Source: Mucilaginibacter sp. KACC 22773
GTDB taxonomy: Bacteria; Bacteroidota; Bacteroidia; Sphingobacteriales; Sphingobacteriaceae
DNA: 64,000 nucleotides
Assembly (NCBI RefSeq): GCF_028736215.1
Contig: NZ_CP117883.1
Coordinates: 4,154,001 to 4,218,000 of the forward strand
Direction of reading: 5' to 3'
Part shown: one piece after another, positions 19,601 to 27,393 of the stretch
How the letters are laid out: each line of letters begins with the position of its first letter
Numbering within the stretch: the stretch's first letter is position 1
Position numbers and translations under genes: made by a program
Notes under the pieces: generated by a model
The model's database searches: none
What the model saw: the letters and a program-made list of their open reading frames with translations, nothing else
Told to the model about the DNA's origin: nothing

Positions 19601-20834
19601 CCGTAAGGCCTCCAGGGCGGTTGTTGGCTTTGTATTGTTTAACCAGGCTTCCATCGGTCCGCATTTTAAAAATACCGTCGCCATCGGTACCAAGCCATAA
19701 ATAGCCATCGCCGTCCTGGCACATTCCGTAAAACCGGACCCAACTCTCGCCACTTTTCTCAACCCTTTTCTTTTGGATATTAGTAAACCGCGCCTTGATA
19801 TTACTTATCATTCCAATACCATCATCATAGGTGCCAAGCCAGGTATTTTTGTCCTTATCTATAAACAGGGTTTGAACAGAACGTTGTGTTATGTAATGAT
19901 CATCATCGCCGGTAATTGGCAAAAGCGAAAAATTTATTGACGTTGGGTCCCGGTCTGTTAAAACCTTGTACACGCCGCCATCCTGTAAGCCAACAAGCAA
20001 CTGGTTACTGCCATCTTCAATTATGGATAAATATCTTTTATTTTTAAAAGCAGGCTGGGCAGTTTGCAATTGCGAAAACGTGTTTTTATCGCGGTTATAA
20101 TATATAATACCCTTGCCTGTAGCTATCCATACATTGTGAAAATGGTCTTCGAAAATATCGTTTATGCGCCCTACCATAAAGTTGTTTACAGGCACAGGCT
20201 GGTTTGTCTTATTGGCAACTACGCCATTTTTTTGATTAACTATATTGATACCGGCATTATCTGTACCTAACCAGAGCAAACCTTTTGAATCTTCGAGCAA
20301 GGCGGTTATCCGGTAACTTGACAACCCCGGCAGCGACTTGCTGTTGTAATTTTTAAATTTTAACGTTTGCGTATTAAAATAGGAAAAGCCTACGCCATAT
20401 GATGCTATCCAAAGGTTACCGTTGGTACTTTTGGTAATGTTGTTTACGGCATTTTTAACATTATTGCCATACGTGAATTTATAATGCGAGAATTTTTCGG
20501 TACGGGTATCAAGCCTGCTCAGGCCGCTCCTGGACGAAACCCAGATATATCCTTGTTTTCCTAAAATTATACTTTGTACAAAGTTGCTTGCCAATGAAGT
20601 TGAATCGCCCTGGCGAGATCTGAAAACCTTAAAGGTGGTACCATCAAAACGGTTAAGCCCCTCATTGGTGGCAAACCACATAAACCCTTTATTATCCTGC
20701 GTAATGCTATTTACGATGCCAAAAGAAAGCCCATCTTTTAACGAATATTTAAGCACCTTATTTTTTATAGGTGATTGGGCATAACCCCAAAGCGCAAAAA
20801 TCAGTAAAGCAAATAGTATAATTATTTTCTTCAT
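16659..20834 (-). CDS. Hybrid two-component system regulator (sensor, kinase, receiver, AraC HTH)
   Basis: The 1391-residue product joins a whole signalling chain. After a signal peptide come about 14 two-component-regulator propeller repeats (for example GLLWLGTDNAGINIV) forming a periplasmic sensor, then a Y_Y_Y domain (YRLDGLDKSWNYVG), one membrane segment (WAYLCYLATIGVIIYYYI), and a histidine kinase with phospho-His H861 (ISHEFRTPLTL) and an ATPase domain. A receiver follows with phospho-acceptor D1174 (VISDVMMQG), and finally an AraC-type DNA-binding domain (about residues 1290-1380; LAAEIGMSHSNLYRRI). This is the standard HTCS layout that senses an oligosaccharide breakdown product and activates the linked susCD locus. 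All key residues are present. Its gene lies 290 bp upstream of susC in the same orientation. Confidence 0.97.
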   Translation of the reverse strand: MKKIIILFALLIFALWGYAQSPIKNKVLKYSLKDGLSFGIVNSITQDNKGFMWFATNEGLNRFDGTTFKVFRSRQGDSTSLASNFVQSIILGKQGYIWVSSRSGLSRLDTRTEKFSHYKFTYGNNVKNAVNNITKSTNGNLWIASYGVGFSYFNTQTLKFKNYNSKSLPGLSSYRITALLEDSKGLLWLGTDNAGINIVNQKNGVVANKTNQPVPVNNFMVGRINDIFEDHFHNVWIATGKGIIYYNRDKNTFSQLQTAQPAFKNKRYLSIIEDGSNQLLVGLQDGGVYKVLTDRDPTSINFSLLPITGDDDHYITQRSVQTLFIDKDKNTWLGTYDDGIGMISNIKARFTNIQKKRVEKSGESWVRFYGMCQDGDGYLWLGTDGDGIFKMRTDGSLVKQYKANNRPGGLTDSAFLYGYTDRNKNVWFGTYARGLFLYNKKTDSFTNFSHDAADNKSIGGNDVRAIYQDIHKNLWVGTNGGGLSLFNPAIKTFTNYTPANSGFGSYDVRAIAEDEKGNLFVGTYGNGLIYYDVAQKKFSRLFKDDAEKRNFPSQIIFSLYPDKKNQLWIGTEGDGLIVYNLKSKTFKKFNEKNGLANNTINAIKEAGNGTVWISTNQGLSCIDTYTNKIINYDKSDGLQSGQFNAGSVVMDTVGKLMYFGGTEGLNIFDPEKVNQNHYKSPIMITGLQIFDKQIEVGIQGKDETVLSKTISETAQLTLQPDQSVFSIQYTALNYVYPQKGNFAYRLDGLDKSWNYVGNQRSATYRYLGAGDYVFKVKAADQNGIWMDDYATLHIKILPPWYKTWWAYLCYLATIGVIIYYYIQYRANQSKLKYDIKIAQLSAEKDKELNERKLSFFTNISHEFRTPLTLIINPVKDMLFGPADKGDVGNLHIVYRNARRLLSLVDQLLLFRKAESDTDKLKLVKLNIVNLCREVFLCFNHQAKTKQIQFDFISQTDAIEIFADREKIEIVLFNLISNALKFTPERGAVSCTVINEADNVRIEIRDNGCGITEGTGEQLFNRFYQVENAAPMAGGFGIGLYLVKVFVENHKGKIAYESKPGSGTVFNICLLKGKAHFGQQFVFEDVAETSVFLDELIENKGELTPDAPGGKQAKAKNADPLSSDTKTMLLIEDNQQIRDYLKQIFNDDFEIFEADNGTDGLALVYQLVPDIVISDVMMQGLSGIEVCHRVKEDPILNHIPVILLTASSSAEIKLKGIEGGADDYITKPFEKEILIARVNGILKSRNNLQKYFYNEITLKSNDLKISQEYKEFLEKCLVIVERHLTDPEFSIKTLAAEIGMSHSNLYRRIKSISGQSANSFIRFIRLRKAAEILLTTDSTIYETAYKVGLNDLKYFREQFHKLFGVNPSDYIKKYRKPFHNNYNVNRDVIKEN

Positions 20835-21097
20835 AAAAAATCAGGCGTCAACTGCACTCCATACTGCCCAATAACACACAATAACATAACCGCAAGTTAC
20901 CAATTTGCAAATCGGCATGAAACCATTACGGCCACGAATTTTAGGTTCAACTGGTTTTAGTTTAATTGTGTAAGCTACACTTAATGTTGAAATAAAAAAA
21001 ATATTTATCAACTTTCCGGTTTATAAAAGGTACCCGGCCAATCACGGCAACTATTCCGGTTGGTAAGTTGTTTTGATTTAGCGGGAGCGGCTAAATA

Positions 21098-21979
21098 TTA
21101 TTTTACCGCAGCAATTGCCGGATAAACCAATAAGGGCATGCCGATATGCTTAGCAAGTTTTTGTGTGTAGCTACCTGAAAAAATTCGTTCTAAAAAATTT
21201 TGTCGCCGGTGCACGGTAGCAATCATATCAATTTGTCCGTGTTTACATATCCAATCAAGTCCCTGATCTACGTCGGCGCTTTTTATGTTTCTGTAGTAAA
21301 TTTTGGGATAGTTAATTTTATCCGTTACGTCACTTAAAAATTTATTCACCTGCTTATCATCCAAATGGGCATCCTTATCCTGGCTGGTAATGTGTGCAAT
21401 CAAAATTTCGGCATTGAAATATTTAGCTATTTCGGCAACAGAATTTAATACATCAATATCTCCGGCCAGCATATCGGTAGTGAAAGCTATTTTTTTAAAG
21501 GGTTTAAATTTAACTTTAGGCGGCACCAACAGCACCGGGAATTTTGCATGATCAATTACCGACCGGCTATTACTGCCCATGAACAGCCTGCTCAATGCGC
21601 CCGCACCCGACATCCCCATTACAACCAACGATAGCCGCCTTTCCTGAACAATATTGCCAACTACATCGGCTACCAAACCCATTTGGCACGAATAACCAAC
21701 ATGGGGTTTAAAATTGCCCGCGTTAGGGGCAAGTTCACGCGCCATCTCATGCTCCATTTCAATCGCGGTAACGCTTAAGGCATCCATGCTGGCTGTTTCC
21801 AGGTGCGAGTAGTCGGCTGTTGCCCAAGCATCGGGATTGGCTACCAATGTTTGCACAGGCAATAATATAGCATGACAAATGTGCACACCAGCCCTTAGCC
21901 CTGCGGCCAGCTGTAAGGCATAATGGCTTGCATTTACCGCGCAGGGAGAAAAATCTGTAGGCACCAGTATTGTATTCAT
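21098..21979 (-). CDS. Double-domain universal stress protein (UspA family)
   Basis: I start it at the ATG at 21979 (MNTILVPTDFS); the earlier in-frame TTG at 21985 has no support. The 293 residues form two Usp domains, about 1-147 and 155-293. The first ends with an intact nucleotide-binding loop, GMSG followed nine residues later by GS (GMSGAGALSRLFMGS), so it probably binds ATP. The second domain (KIAFTTDMLAGDIDVL) lacks the loop. The gene is divergent from the usp operon at 22218. A palindrome and -7 element upstream (22002-22067) match the low-oxygen regulon promoter pattern. A role in protecting resting or oxygen-limited cells is inferred from the family and context. Confidence 0.9.
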   Translation of the reverse strand: MNTILVPTDFSPCAVNASHYALQLAAGLRAGVHICHAILLPVQTLVANPDAWATADYSHLETASMDALSVTAIEMEHEMARELAPNAGNFKPHVGYSCQMGLVADVVGNIVQERRLSLVVMGMSGAGALSRLFMGSNSRSVIDHAKFPVLLVPPKVKFKPFKKIAFTTDMLAGDIDVLNSVAEIAKYFNAEILIAHITSQDKDAHLDDKQVNKFLSDVTDKINYPKIYYRNIKSADVDQGLDWICKHGQIDMIATVHRRQNFLERIFSGSYTQKLAKHIGMPLLVYPAIAAVK

Positions 21980-22001
21980 AACCAAAACTTTAAGTTGTTA
22001 T

Positions 22002-22067
22002 CAAATATCAGTTTGCTGTGCATTATAATAAATGACAGCGGGCATAATCATAGGTGATATCAGTCAT
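22002..22067 (-). promoter_or_regulatory. CRP/FNR-type site and -7 element of the divergent usp gene
   Basis: The palindrome GTGATATCAGTCAT lies at 22054-22067 (centre 22060.5). On the minus strand the -7 element GATATTTG spans 22009-22002, its last base 58.5 bp from the palindrome centre. The predicted start of transcription is near 21995. Confidence 0.7.
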
Positions 22068-22147
22068 TCGGGTTCAAAATTAGTTTCGCCACAACAATTC
22101 CACAGGTGCAGGTTAGCGCTTCAAATGATATAGCATCATAATAAAAA

Positions 22148-22191
22148 GTGACAGGCGTCACTTTTTAAACACCCTCATTTCCTGAGCTTTA
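22148..22191 (+). promoter_or_regulatory. CRP/FNR-type site upstream of the usp operon
   Basis: GTGACAGGCGTCAC (22148-22161) is a perfect palindrome extended by A5/T5 flanks to 22143-22166. A weak -7 element GAGCTTTA (22184-22191) ends 36.5 bp from the centre, the shorter of the two spacings used in this regulon. Confidence 0.65.
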
Positions 22192-22217
22192 CTCAAAATA
22201 ATTAAACAGTAAAAGCC

Positions 22218-23078
22218 ATGAAAAAAATATTGATTGGTACCGATTTTTCAGAGAATGCCAAAAATGCCGCCATTTTTGGTTACAAGCTGGCAGTGCAAAC
22301 CAAAAGCGATATAGAAATATGCACAGCGATGATAATCCCCGCCGAAATTCCGCAAGCAGGCGTAATTGTGTGGCCTATGGAAGAATATCACGTTATTGAA
22401 GAAGGCGCACTAGCCGAACTAAAGCTGCTAAAAAAAGCACTTGAAGCACAACACGCCGATGGCGATTTTAAACCCCACATCAGCCTTAAGGCCCAACCAG
22501 GCACAGCTACTGATGTGTTAAAAACACTGGCCGAGCAGGATCATGCTGACTTGATAGTTGCCGGAACACATGGCGCCGGGGGCATAAGCAGCTTAATGCT
22601 TGGTAACCATGCACGCAATATGATTGATGCCACACCAACCCCATTATTGCTTATCCCATCGGGCTTCAGGTATACCCATATTAAAACCATTGCTATTGCA
22701 CTTGATATGAAACATAAGGCCGAAGATTTTACGACCATTACAGGCATACTGCCGCTGGCAACTTTATTAAATGCAACCATACAATTGATACACATTTGCC
22801 ACGAAGGCGAAGACACCGCCGAAGCAGGATTATACCTGACCGAAATGGTGCAAGAGGTTAAACAAATTGCAGGATATGCCAAAACAGGTTCATTAATTAT
22901 TAAACAGGCCCCAACCGAAACCGGGCTTAACTGGTTATGTAACTACGGGAATGTTGATATGCTGGCTATGGTGCACCACCATCGTGGTTTACTTGCCTCG
23001 CTGTTTACCGGCAGCCATACTAAAAAAATGGCAGGGCACATTGCTTTACCATTATTAGTAATACCTGAAAAATCTTAA
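22218..23078 (+). CDS. Double-domain universal stress protein (UspA family)
   Basis: The 286-residue product starts MKKILIGTDFSENA, typical of the first Usp strand and loop. The first domain (about 1-148) keeps most of the ATP loop (GTHGAGGISSLMLGN, with N where S or T is usual). The second domain runs from about residue 152 (IKTIAIALDMKHKAEDF) to the end. It opens a three-gene run with the small helical gene 26 bp downstream and a third usp gene directly after that. The upstream palindrome suggests induction by the local CRP-type regulator. The molecular target of such double Usp proteins is not known. Confidence 0.9.
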   Translation: MKKILIGTDFSENAKNAAIFGYKLAVQTKSDIEICTAMIIPAEIPQAGVIVWPMEEYHVIEEGALAELKLLKKALEAQHADGDFKPHISLKAQPGTATDVLKTLAEQDHADLIVAGTHGAGGISSLMLGNHARNMIDATPTPLLLIPSGFRYTHIKTIAIALDMKHKAEDFTTITGILPLATLLNATIQLIHICHEGEDTAEAGLYLTEMVQEVKQIAGYAKTGSLIIKQAPTETGLNWLCNYGNVDMLAMVHHHRGLLASLFTGSHTKKMAGHIALPLLVIPEKS

Positions 23079-23104
23079 CACTTACTTTAATAAAAATTAC
23101 CGCC

Positions 23105-23545
23105 ATGAATAAGTTAACCCCCGATACCGGGTTAGAAGATGAAATACAGGAGCTTTATATTTTAGCCGGCCAGTGGATGAAAGATGTTTGTTTTATGGAG
23201 GATGAAATCCGTTTTTTTAATAACATTCTTTGTAAATATAACAACGCTGAACTTACTCCTGATATGATGATAAAAAAGGAAGAATTTGAACAGGAAGTAT
23301 CCAAACAGGCAAAAAAAATCGATAGTCTTAAATCCGATATACCTGCATTTCTCGTATTTCTTAAACCGTTTGTAGGTAATGAGAAAGAAGCGATGGACCT
23401 TCATTTTATTGAAAAATACAGTGAACTGGCAAGTGGCTTAACCGAAGCTATGAATGCCTTAAAGGCAACAAAAAATAAGTTATTTACCTATGCGGAAAGA
23501 ATTATGGCATCCGGCAAAATTATTCCAGTATTAAAAGATAACTAA
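23105..23545 (+). CDS. Small all-helical protein of unknown function
   Basis: A 146-residue acidic, cytoplasmic protein with no signal or membrane segment and a high helical and coiled-coil tendency. It begins after a short gap in the usp operon and its stop codon directly abuts the next ATG (23546), so translation is probably coupled. The pattern W-x2-D-x2-F-x3-E-x2-F-x4-L-x-K (QWMKDVCFMEDEIRFFNNIL) recurs in the 137-residue protein at 44581 (RWLSDLEFFKIETSFLQRLL), which is also behind a regulon palindrome. I infer a small paralogous family tied to the stress island. No known domain is recognised. Confidence 0.8.
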   Translation: MNKLTPDTGLEDEIQELYILAGQWMKDVCFMEDEIRFFNNILCKYNNAELTPDMMIKKEEFEQEVSKQAKKIDSLKSDIPAFLVFLKPFVGNEKEAMDLHFIEKYSELASGLTEAMNALKATKNKLFTYAERIMASGKIIPVLKDN

Positions 23546-24400
23546 ATGAAGACCATAGCAGTTTTGACCGACCTTTCAGAAAAATCTGCCCATGCGGCCA
23601 AGTATGCGTTACACCTTGCCAGAAAGATGAGGGTTAATGTTAAATTTTATCACTTGCAACTGGTACCGGCGATATTTCATGCGCAGCCGGTTTTAAGTGG
23701 AGAAGATTATCCCGAAGAATTGATGATTGATAGCAAGCTTGCAGCGTTTTCAGAAACATTGGAAGCCGACTTAATGAAACGGGTTTTTCCGGGATCATTT
23801 ATGCCGCAAACATCTGTTTACACCGGCAGTACGGATATGGTAGATTTGATGACAGAAATCATAAACGATACGGAGATAGCCTTGATTGTTATGGCCCCGC
23901 TTGAAACTGATGACTTGGCATCTTTTATGATGAGCGACGCATCCTGCAGGATAATAGACTGGACAACTGTACCCGTTTTGGTAGTGCCTCAAAACACCCC
24001 GCTGCGCAATATTGAAAAAATGGCATTTGCCACTACCCTGGACGCCGGAGATATATTATCAATAGCAGAACTTGGCAGCCTGATGGATGGTTTCCACGCC
24101 GAATTGATGGTTGCTCACCTGAACAATAATCCAGCCGACAATGATACAAAAGCTGCGGAAAAAGAAATTAACCGCAAACTTTATACCGACCTGCGTTGCG
24201 GAGGCGTATACTTTCGTAGTGTACCCGATATAAAGCATCAAAAAGATTGGGAATGGCTAAAAGCCAATAAACGGGCAGACTTGTTGGCCGTTGCTAAACA
24301 GCCGAAAGAACAAATGATATCTTTTTTTAAACGCGGCCAAAGTAGCCACGTAACCCACCATATAACCATCCCGGTTATGGTATTACCTAAAAGGCCCTGA
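23546..24400 (+). CDS. Double-domain universal stress protein lacking the ATP loop
   Basis: The 284-residue product begins MKTIAVLTDLSEKSAHAAKY and has two Usp folds, about 1-150 and 155-284. In the first domain the place of the ATP loop reads MAPLETDDLASFMMSDAS, which has lost the glycines, so nucleotide binding is unlikely. It is the last gene of the usp operon, starting at the base after the stop of the helical protein gene. A hairpin follows at 24419. It may pair with the other two Usp proteins, but that is only inference from co-location. Confidence 0.88.
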   Translation: MKTIAVLTDLSEKSAHAAKYALHLARKMRVNVKFYHLQLVPAIFHAQPVLSGEDYPEELMIDSKLAAFSETLEADLMKRVFPGSFMPQTSVYTGSTDMVDLMTEIINDTEIALIVMAPLETDDLASFMMSDASCRIIDWTTVPVLVVPQNTPLRNIEKMAFATTLDAGDILSIAELGSLMDGFHAELMVAHLNNNPADNDTKAAEKEINRKLYTDLRCGGVYFRSVPDIKHQKDWEWLKANKRADLLAVAKQPKEQMISFFKRGQSSHVTHHITIPVMVLPKRP

Positions 24401-24418
24401 ACATTTAATAAATAAAAA

Positions 24419-24444
24419 GGCAGCCCTCACAAAAAAGGGCTGCC
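24419..24444. terminator. Bidirectional terminator between convergent genes
   Basis: GGCAGCCCT (24419-24427) pairs with AGGGCTGCC (24436-24444). On the minus strand it is followed by TTTTTATTT, so it serves the gene at 24468 well; on the plus strand it follows the usp operon by 18 bp with a weaker tail. Confidence 0.8.
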
Positions 24445-24467
24445 CATATATTCCACTTTGGCTATAA

Positions 24468-26249
24468 CTATATGGCTATTCCGCTCAACTGCTCTTCTGA
24501 AGTGGTCAAATCATTTATCCAATCCTGCACTATACCAGATGTTTGATTTGCCGAACTGGCGAACAATTCTTTGTAATAGGCAATTCCATCCTGCAGCTGT
24601 AATTTAAATTTGCTCAATTGTTTCTTCTTTTTTTCGGTAATATCTTTCAGTTGCGATTGTAGATCGTTTTGAAGATAATCGATATAAAGGTTCAATTCCT
24701 TTATAAACATGTGCGGCCGCTTTATTTTATCAAGCAAATCCGTGGCGCCATAAATATGTTGCACCATTTCATCCAATGAGTAAGCCCGCGAAAAATAAGC
24801 GAGGTTAGGGCCCGGACAGATGGCAACCGCTTTATTTTCCCTTGGTTTTAACAAATCGTATTTTATATAAGCAGATGCGCAAAGCCCCTCGCACAGGCAT
24901 ATTTTTTCGGTAACTGCCTGGTACTGCTGCTCATATTCGTCGGCTGTAAGTTCCAGGGTTTGCAGCTGTTCAATTTTCAAATGCTGATACTCTCTTGAGG
25001 CCGTACAAATCGGTGTTTCGGTAAACTCGGTATTGCTTACCAAATACTTTTTAGCACATGGGCTGCCAGGCCGGCCTCTTTCTAAACGACTCATTCTCAA
25101 TTCTTCCGAGGTACTTTTTTTAAAGTTGTTGAACTGAATCCCTAATGGCGATGATCCGCTTAGGTAAAAATCATCTTCGGTAGCGGTTTCTAATTGGGTA
25201 AGCGTGTTTTCATCAACGTTGGTTACTTCAGGTACCAGCAAAAAAGGACTTCCCCACCCGGTAGCGTCCATATCATAATAATCTAACAAAAACCGGTTTT
25301 CATACGCCGTACCAATACCTCCTTGTACGGTAAGCTTTTGTTTTGGCGGGTGGGCTATAACTATTTGCTTTTGCAACAACACGGCCTGGTAAGTACTAAA
25401 CAGCTCGTCAAGCATCTCCTGCCTTTTTTGTTTAAACTCCTCTAATATAGGCCCAAGTAAAAACCCCTCGGTTGCAAACGCGTGCCCGCCGCAGTTAAGG
25501 CCCGATTCTATCCTGAATTCAGATACCCACAAGCCTTTTTTAACCAAAAATTTGGCCTGTATGAACGCAGACCTGAAATCGCTTACTTTTAAAACAACTT
25601 TTTTAGCCAGTTGCCCGTCATCGTCAGGAAAAAAAACGGGAAAAGCCTCCAGGTAACTATATAAACGAGGGTTCATACCTGCCGATAAAATAATTGACGA
25701 ACGGAGTTTACTATTTGCAAAGCCCCGCAACGCTGCCAGGGCATCTGTAAAGGTATCACCACTGTAATCGCCGTTGGCGGTGTAATTCATTTTATCCAGT
25801 TTCGACATGATGTTTACATCAATGCTTCCCGGCTCCATCTCTTTAATCAGCCTTTGCTGAAATAATTTCTTTTGCATTCCTTCGGGATAATCGAGCATCA
25901 GGTCATACCCCTGCCTTAATCTTGACTGCTCAGGCAGCAGCTCAAAATACCGGCAAAGGTCGTTTCCTTTGTCAAAGTCCATGGCCCGCAAATGGTCAAA
26001 CTGCCGCGAGGCCAACAGGTTAACCAGGTCGAGATAAGCAGTAATCCGCTTTGCCCTGTAATCAGGTTCTTTTTTGGTTATTGCGGTATAGGGCTCATTA
26101 TTTAGCTGGCTGTGGTAAGCCCGCATTCTTTCAATCAACTCATCGTCTACAATAGATATAACAGACGATATGCCATAACGGGCAACTTTTAGCGGGGTAT
26201 CAATGGAGTAACCAAGGCCCAAAACCGGGATATGAAATGTGTGAATCAT
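24468..26249 (-). CDS. Uncharacterised Cys-rich protein beside the RIC hemerythrin gene
   Basis: I do not recognise a characterised family. The 593-residue product looks cytoplasmic, with no signal peptide. The N-terminus (IPVLGLGYSIDTPLKVARYG) and a later GGIGTAYENRF stretch are faintly like FMN-dependent nitronate monooxygenase or enoyl-reductase barrels, but not enough to assign it. Seven cysteines stand in conserved-looking contexts: C253 (GLNCGGH), C398 (GSPCAKKY), C415 (PICTAS), C451, C453, C457 (ICLCEGLC) and C478 (ICPGPN). These could bind an iron-sulfur cluster. A helical C-terminal tail of about 100 residues follows. It starts 67 bp after the RIC-like gene and probably shares its promoter, which has a regulon palindrome. 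A redox role in low-oxygen or nitrosative stress is inference. Confidence 0.75.
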   Translation of the reverse strand: MIHTFHIPVLGLGYSIDTPLKVARYGISSVISIVDDELIERMRAYHSQLNNEPYTAITKKEPDYRAKRITAYLDLVNLLASRQFDHLRAMDFDKGNDLCRYFELLPEQSRLRQGYDLMLDYPEGMQKKLFQQRLIKEMEPGSIDVNIMSKLDKMNYTANGDYSGDTFTDALAALRGFANSKLRSSIILSAGMNPRLYSYLEAFPVFFPDDDGQLAKKVVLKVSDFRSAFIQAKFLVKKGLWVSEFRIESGLNCGGHAFATEGFLLGPILEEFKQKRQEMLDELFSTYQAVLLQKQIVIAHPPKQKLTVQGGIGTAYENRFLLDYYDMDATGWGSPFLLVPEVTNVDENTLTQLETATEDDFYLSGSSPLGIQFNNFKKSTSEELRMSRLERGRPGSPCAKKYLVSNTEFTETPICTASREYQHLKIEQLQTLELTADEYEQQYQAVTEKICLCEGLCASAYIKYDLLKPRENKAVAICPGPNLAYFSRAYSLDEMVQHIYGATDLLDKIKRPHMFIKELNLYIDYLQNDLQSQLKDITEKKKKQLSKFKLQLQDGIAYYKELFASSANQTSGIVQDWINDLTTSEEQLSGIAI

Positions 26250-26316
26250 AATATAAAATATTTAAGAGCAGAATTGTTTGACATCAGTGTTTATAAATAG
26301 GTAACTAAGGGAATAT

Positions 26317-27273
26317 TTAGGTTGATCGCATTTTATCGCGGATAGCTATCACTTTAGGAAAAAGCAAATTGTTTTCAAGATGAAAATTGAATAGCAAATC
26401 GTCCTCATAGTCCTGCAAAAGCTTGTATAATATATTGTAGGATGGAGAAACATAACGTGGAACCTGGTAATTATTGGTTAACTGCCTGATAAGGCGAAAA
26501 TCAGCTGCTATCTTTTCGTGCGAAGCCATTATATCGTAAAAAGCACTTAAAACAGCTCCCGTTTCATCCTCTGCAAGCGTACGTCCTTTAACATAACATT
26601 CGGATAGCTTTACAACATCCGGAAACAACGAGGACTCTTCAATTGATACATCATGCATCAAAACCTTCCCCGCGTTAAAAAAAATTGTGCTAATTTGGCC
26701 AATCTGCGGATGGCTTTCTCCATAACTAACAGCCATTTTTTGGGCAAGTTCGGTTATGAATGGCGTATTTATTTTGATGTATTGGTGATTTAGATTAACA
26801 AGGTAACGGCACAAAAAAGCAGGCGCCCAGCTTAATAGGTTTATAGTTTGTATCATGGGCTGGTTTAAGCACTGTGCCAGCTGCTGGCGCAGGTCATTTA
26901 TATCCAAATGATCATCAAGACAAACCTCTTCCAACGTCCTTTTTCCGTTGCAGCTGAAGTCAATGCCCAACCTTTTAAACACCGTGGCATGCCGGTAATC
27001 TTTAGATACTATATCGCCTATGGTTTCATTATTTACCCAGGCCGTTTTCCTGGTGACCTGAACACGCCAAACTTCGGGCCCATCATGCAGTGTTTCCCAG
27101 CCAAACGCATACTTACACTCTGCCAGTAAACGAAAATAAAGCGGCCGCGGGTTTTGGTCATGATTTATCACTATTGATTGACCAATCTCCAACGCACTTA
27201 GCTTTTCAAAAATATCAACGTGCGTTGTGTCTGGATCAATCATCCTAACATCAAAAGTTTCCGGCCTATTCAT
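26317..27273 (-). CDS. DUF2249-ScdA/RIC hemerythrin fusion (iron-sulfur repair type)
   Basis: The ATG at 27273 is chosen; the codon before it is TTG. The 318 residues hold three modules (numbers from the TTG): a DUF2249 domain (about 8-75, NHDQNPRPLYF and GPEVWRV), a ScdA-type N-terminal domain (80-135) with C109 in DFSCNGKRTLEE, and a hemerythrin domain with H164, H208, H253, H299 and Glu at 213/214 and 301 as likely di-iron ligands. RIC proteins (YtfE, ScdA) repair iron-sulfur clusters after nitric oxide or oxidative damage and usually have about 220-240 residues, so the N-terminal DUF2249 is an extra. It is divergent from ccoI and shares a central palindrome with it. Confidence 0.88.
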   Translation of the reverse strand: MNRPETFDVRMIDPDTTHVDIFEKLSALEIGQSIVINHDQNPRPLYFRLLAECKYAFGWETLHDGPEVWRVQVTRKTAWVNNETIGDIVSKDYRHATVFKRLGIDFSCNGKRTLEEVCLDDHLDINDLRQQLAQCLNQPMIQTINLLSWAPAFLCRYLVNLNHQYIKINTPFITELAQKMAVSYGESHPQIGQISTIFFNAGKVLMHDVSIEESSLFPDVVKLSECYVKGRTLAEDETGAVLSAFYDIMASHEKIAADFRLIRQLTNNYQVPRYVSPSYNILYKLLQDYEDDLLFNFHLENNLLFPKVIAIRDKMRST

Positions 27274-27279
27274 CAACTA

Positions 27280-27323
27280 CAAATCTATCAGCGTTCATGC
27301 TCCCAAAAAATGACGAGGGTCAC
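27280..27323 (-). promoter_or_regulatory. Promoter of the RIC gene with shared CRP/FNR-type site
   Basis: The palindrome ATGACGAGGGTCAC (27310-27323, centre 27316.5) is followed on the minus strand by TAGATTTG (27287-27280), a perfect TAnnTTTG, ending 36.5 bp from the centre. Transcription would begin only a few bases before the ATG at 27273, so the mRNA may be almost leaderless. Confidence 0.6.
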
Positions 27324-27375
27324 ATTAGCCCATAACGTCCATCATTTAAACTCCCGCCCTTAAAATGGACTTTTG
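27310..27375 (+). promoter_or_regulatory. Promoter of ccoI using the same CRP/FNR-type site
   Basis: From the same palindrome (27310-27323), GACTTTTG at 27368-27375 ends 58.5 bp from the centre on the plus strand. This places the transcript start near 27381, which excludes the TTG at 27373 and supports the ATG at 27394 as the ccoI start. Confidence 0.65.
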
Positions 27376-27393
27376 ATAAACCAGAATAAAAAG

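Noticed and set aside
24468..26249. Nitronate monooxygenase
   Set aside because: Only short N-terminal and GGIGTA-like segments resemble that family; the length and Cys motifs do not fit.
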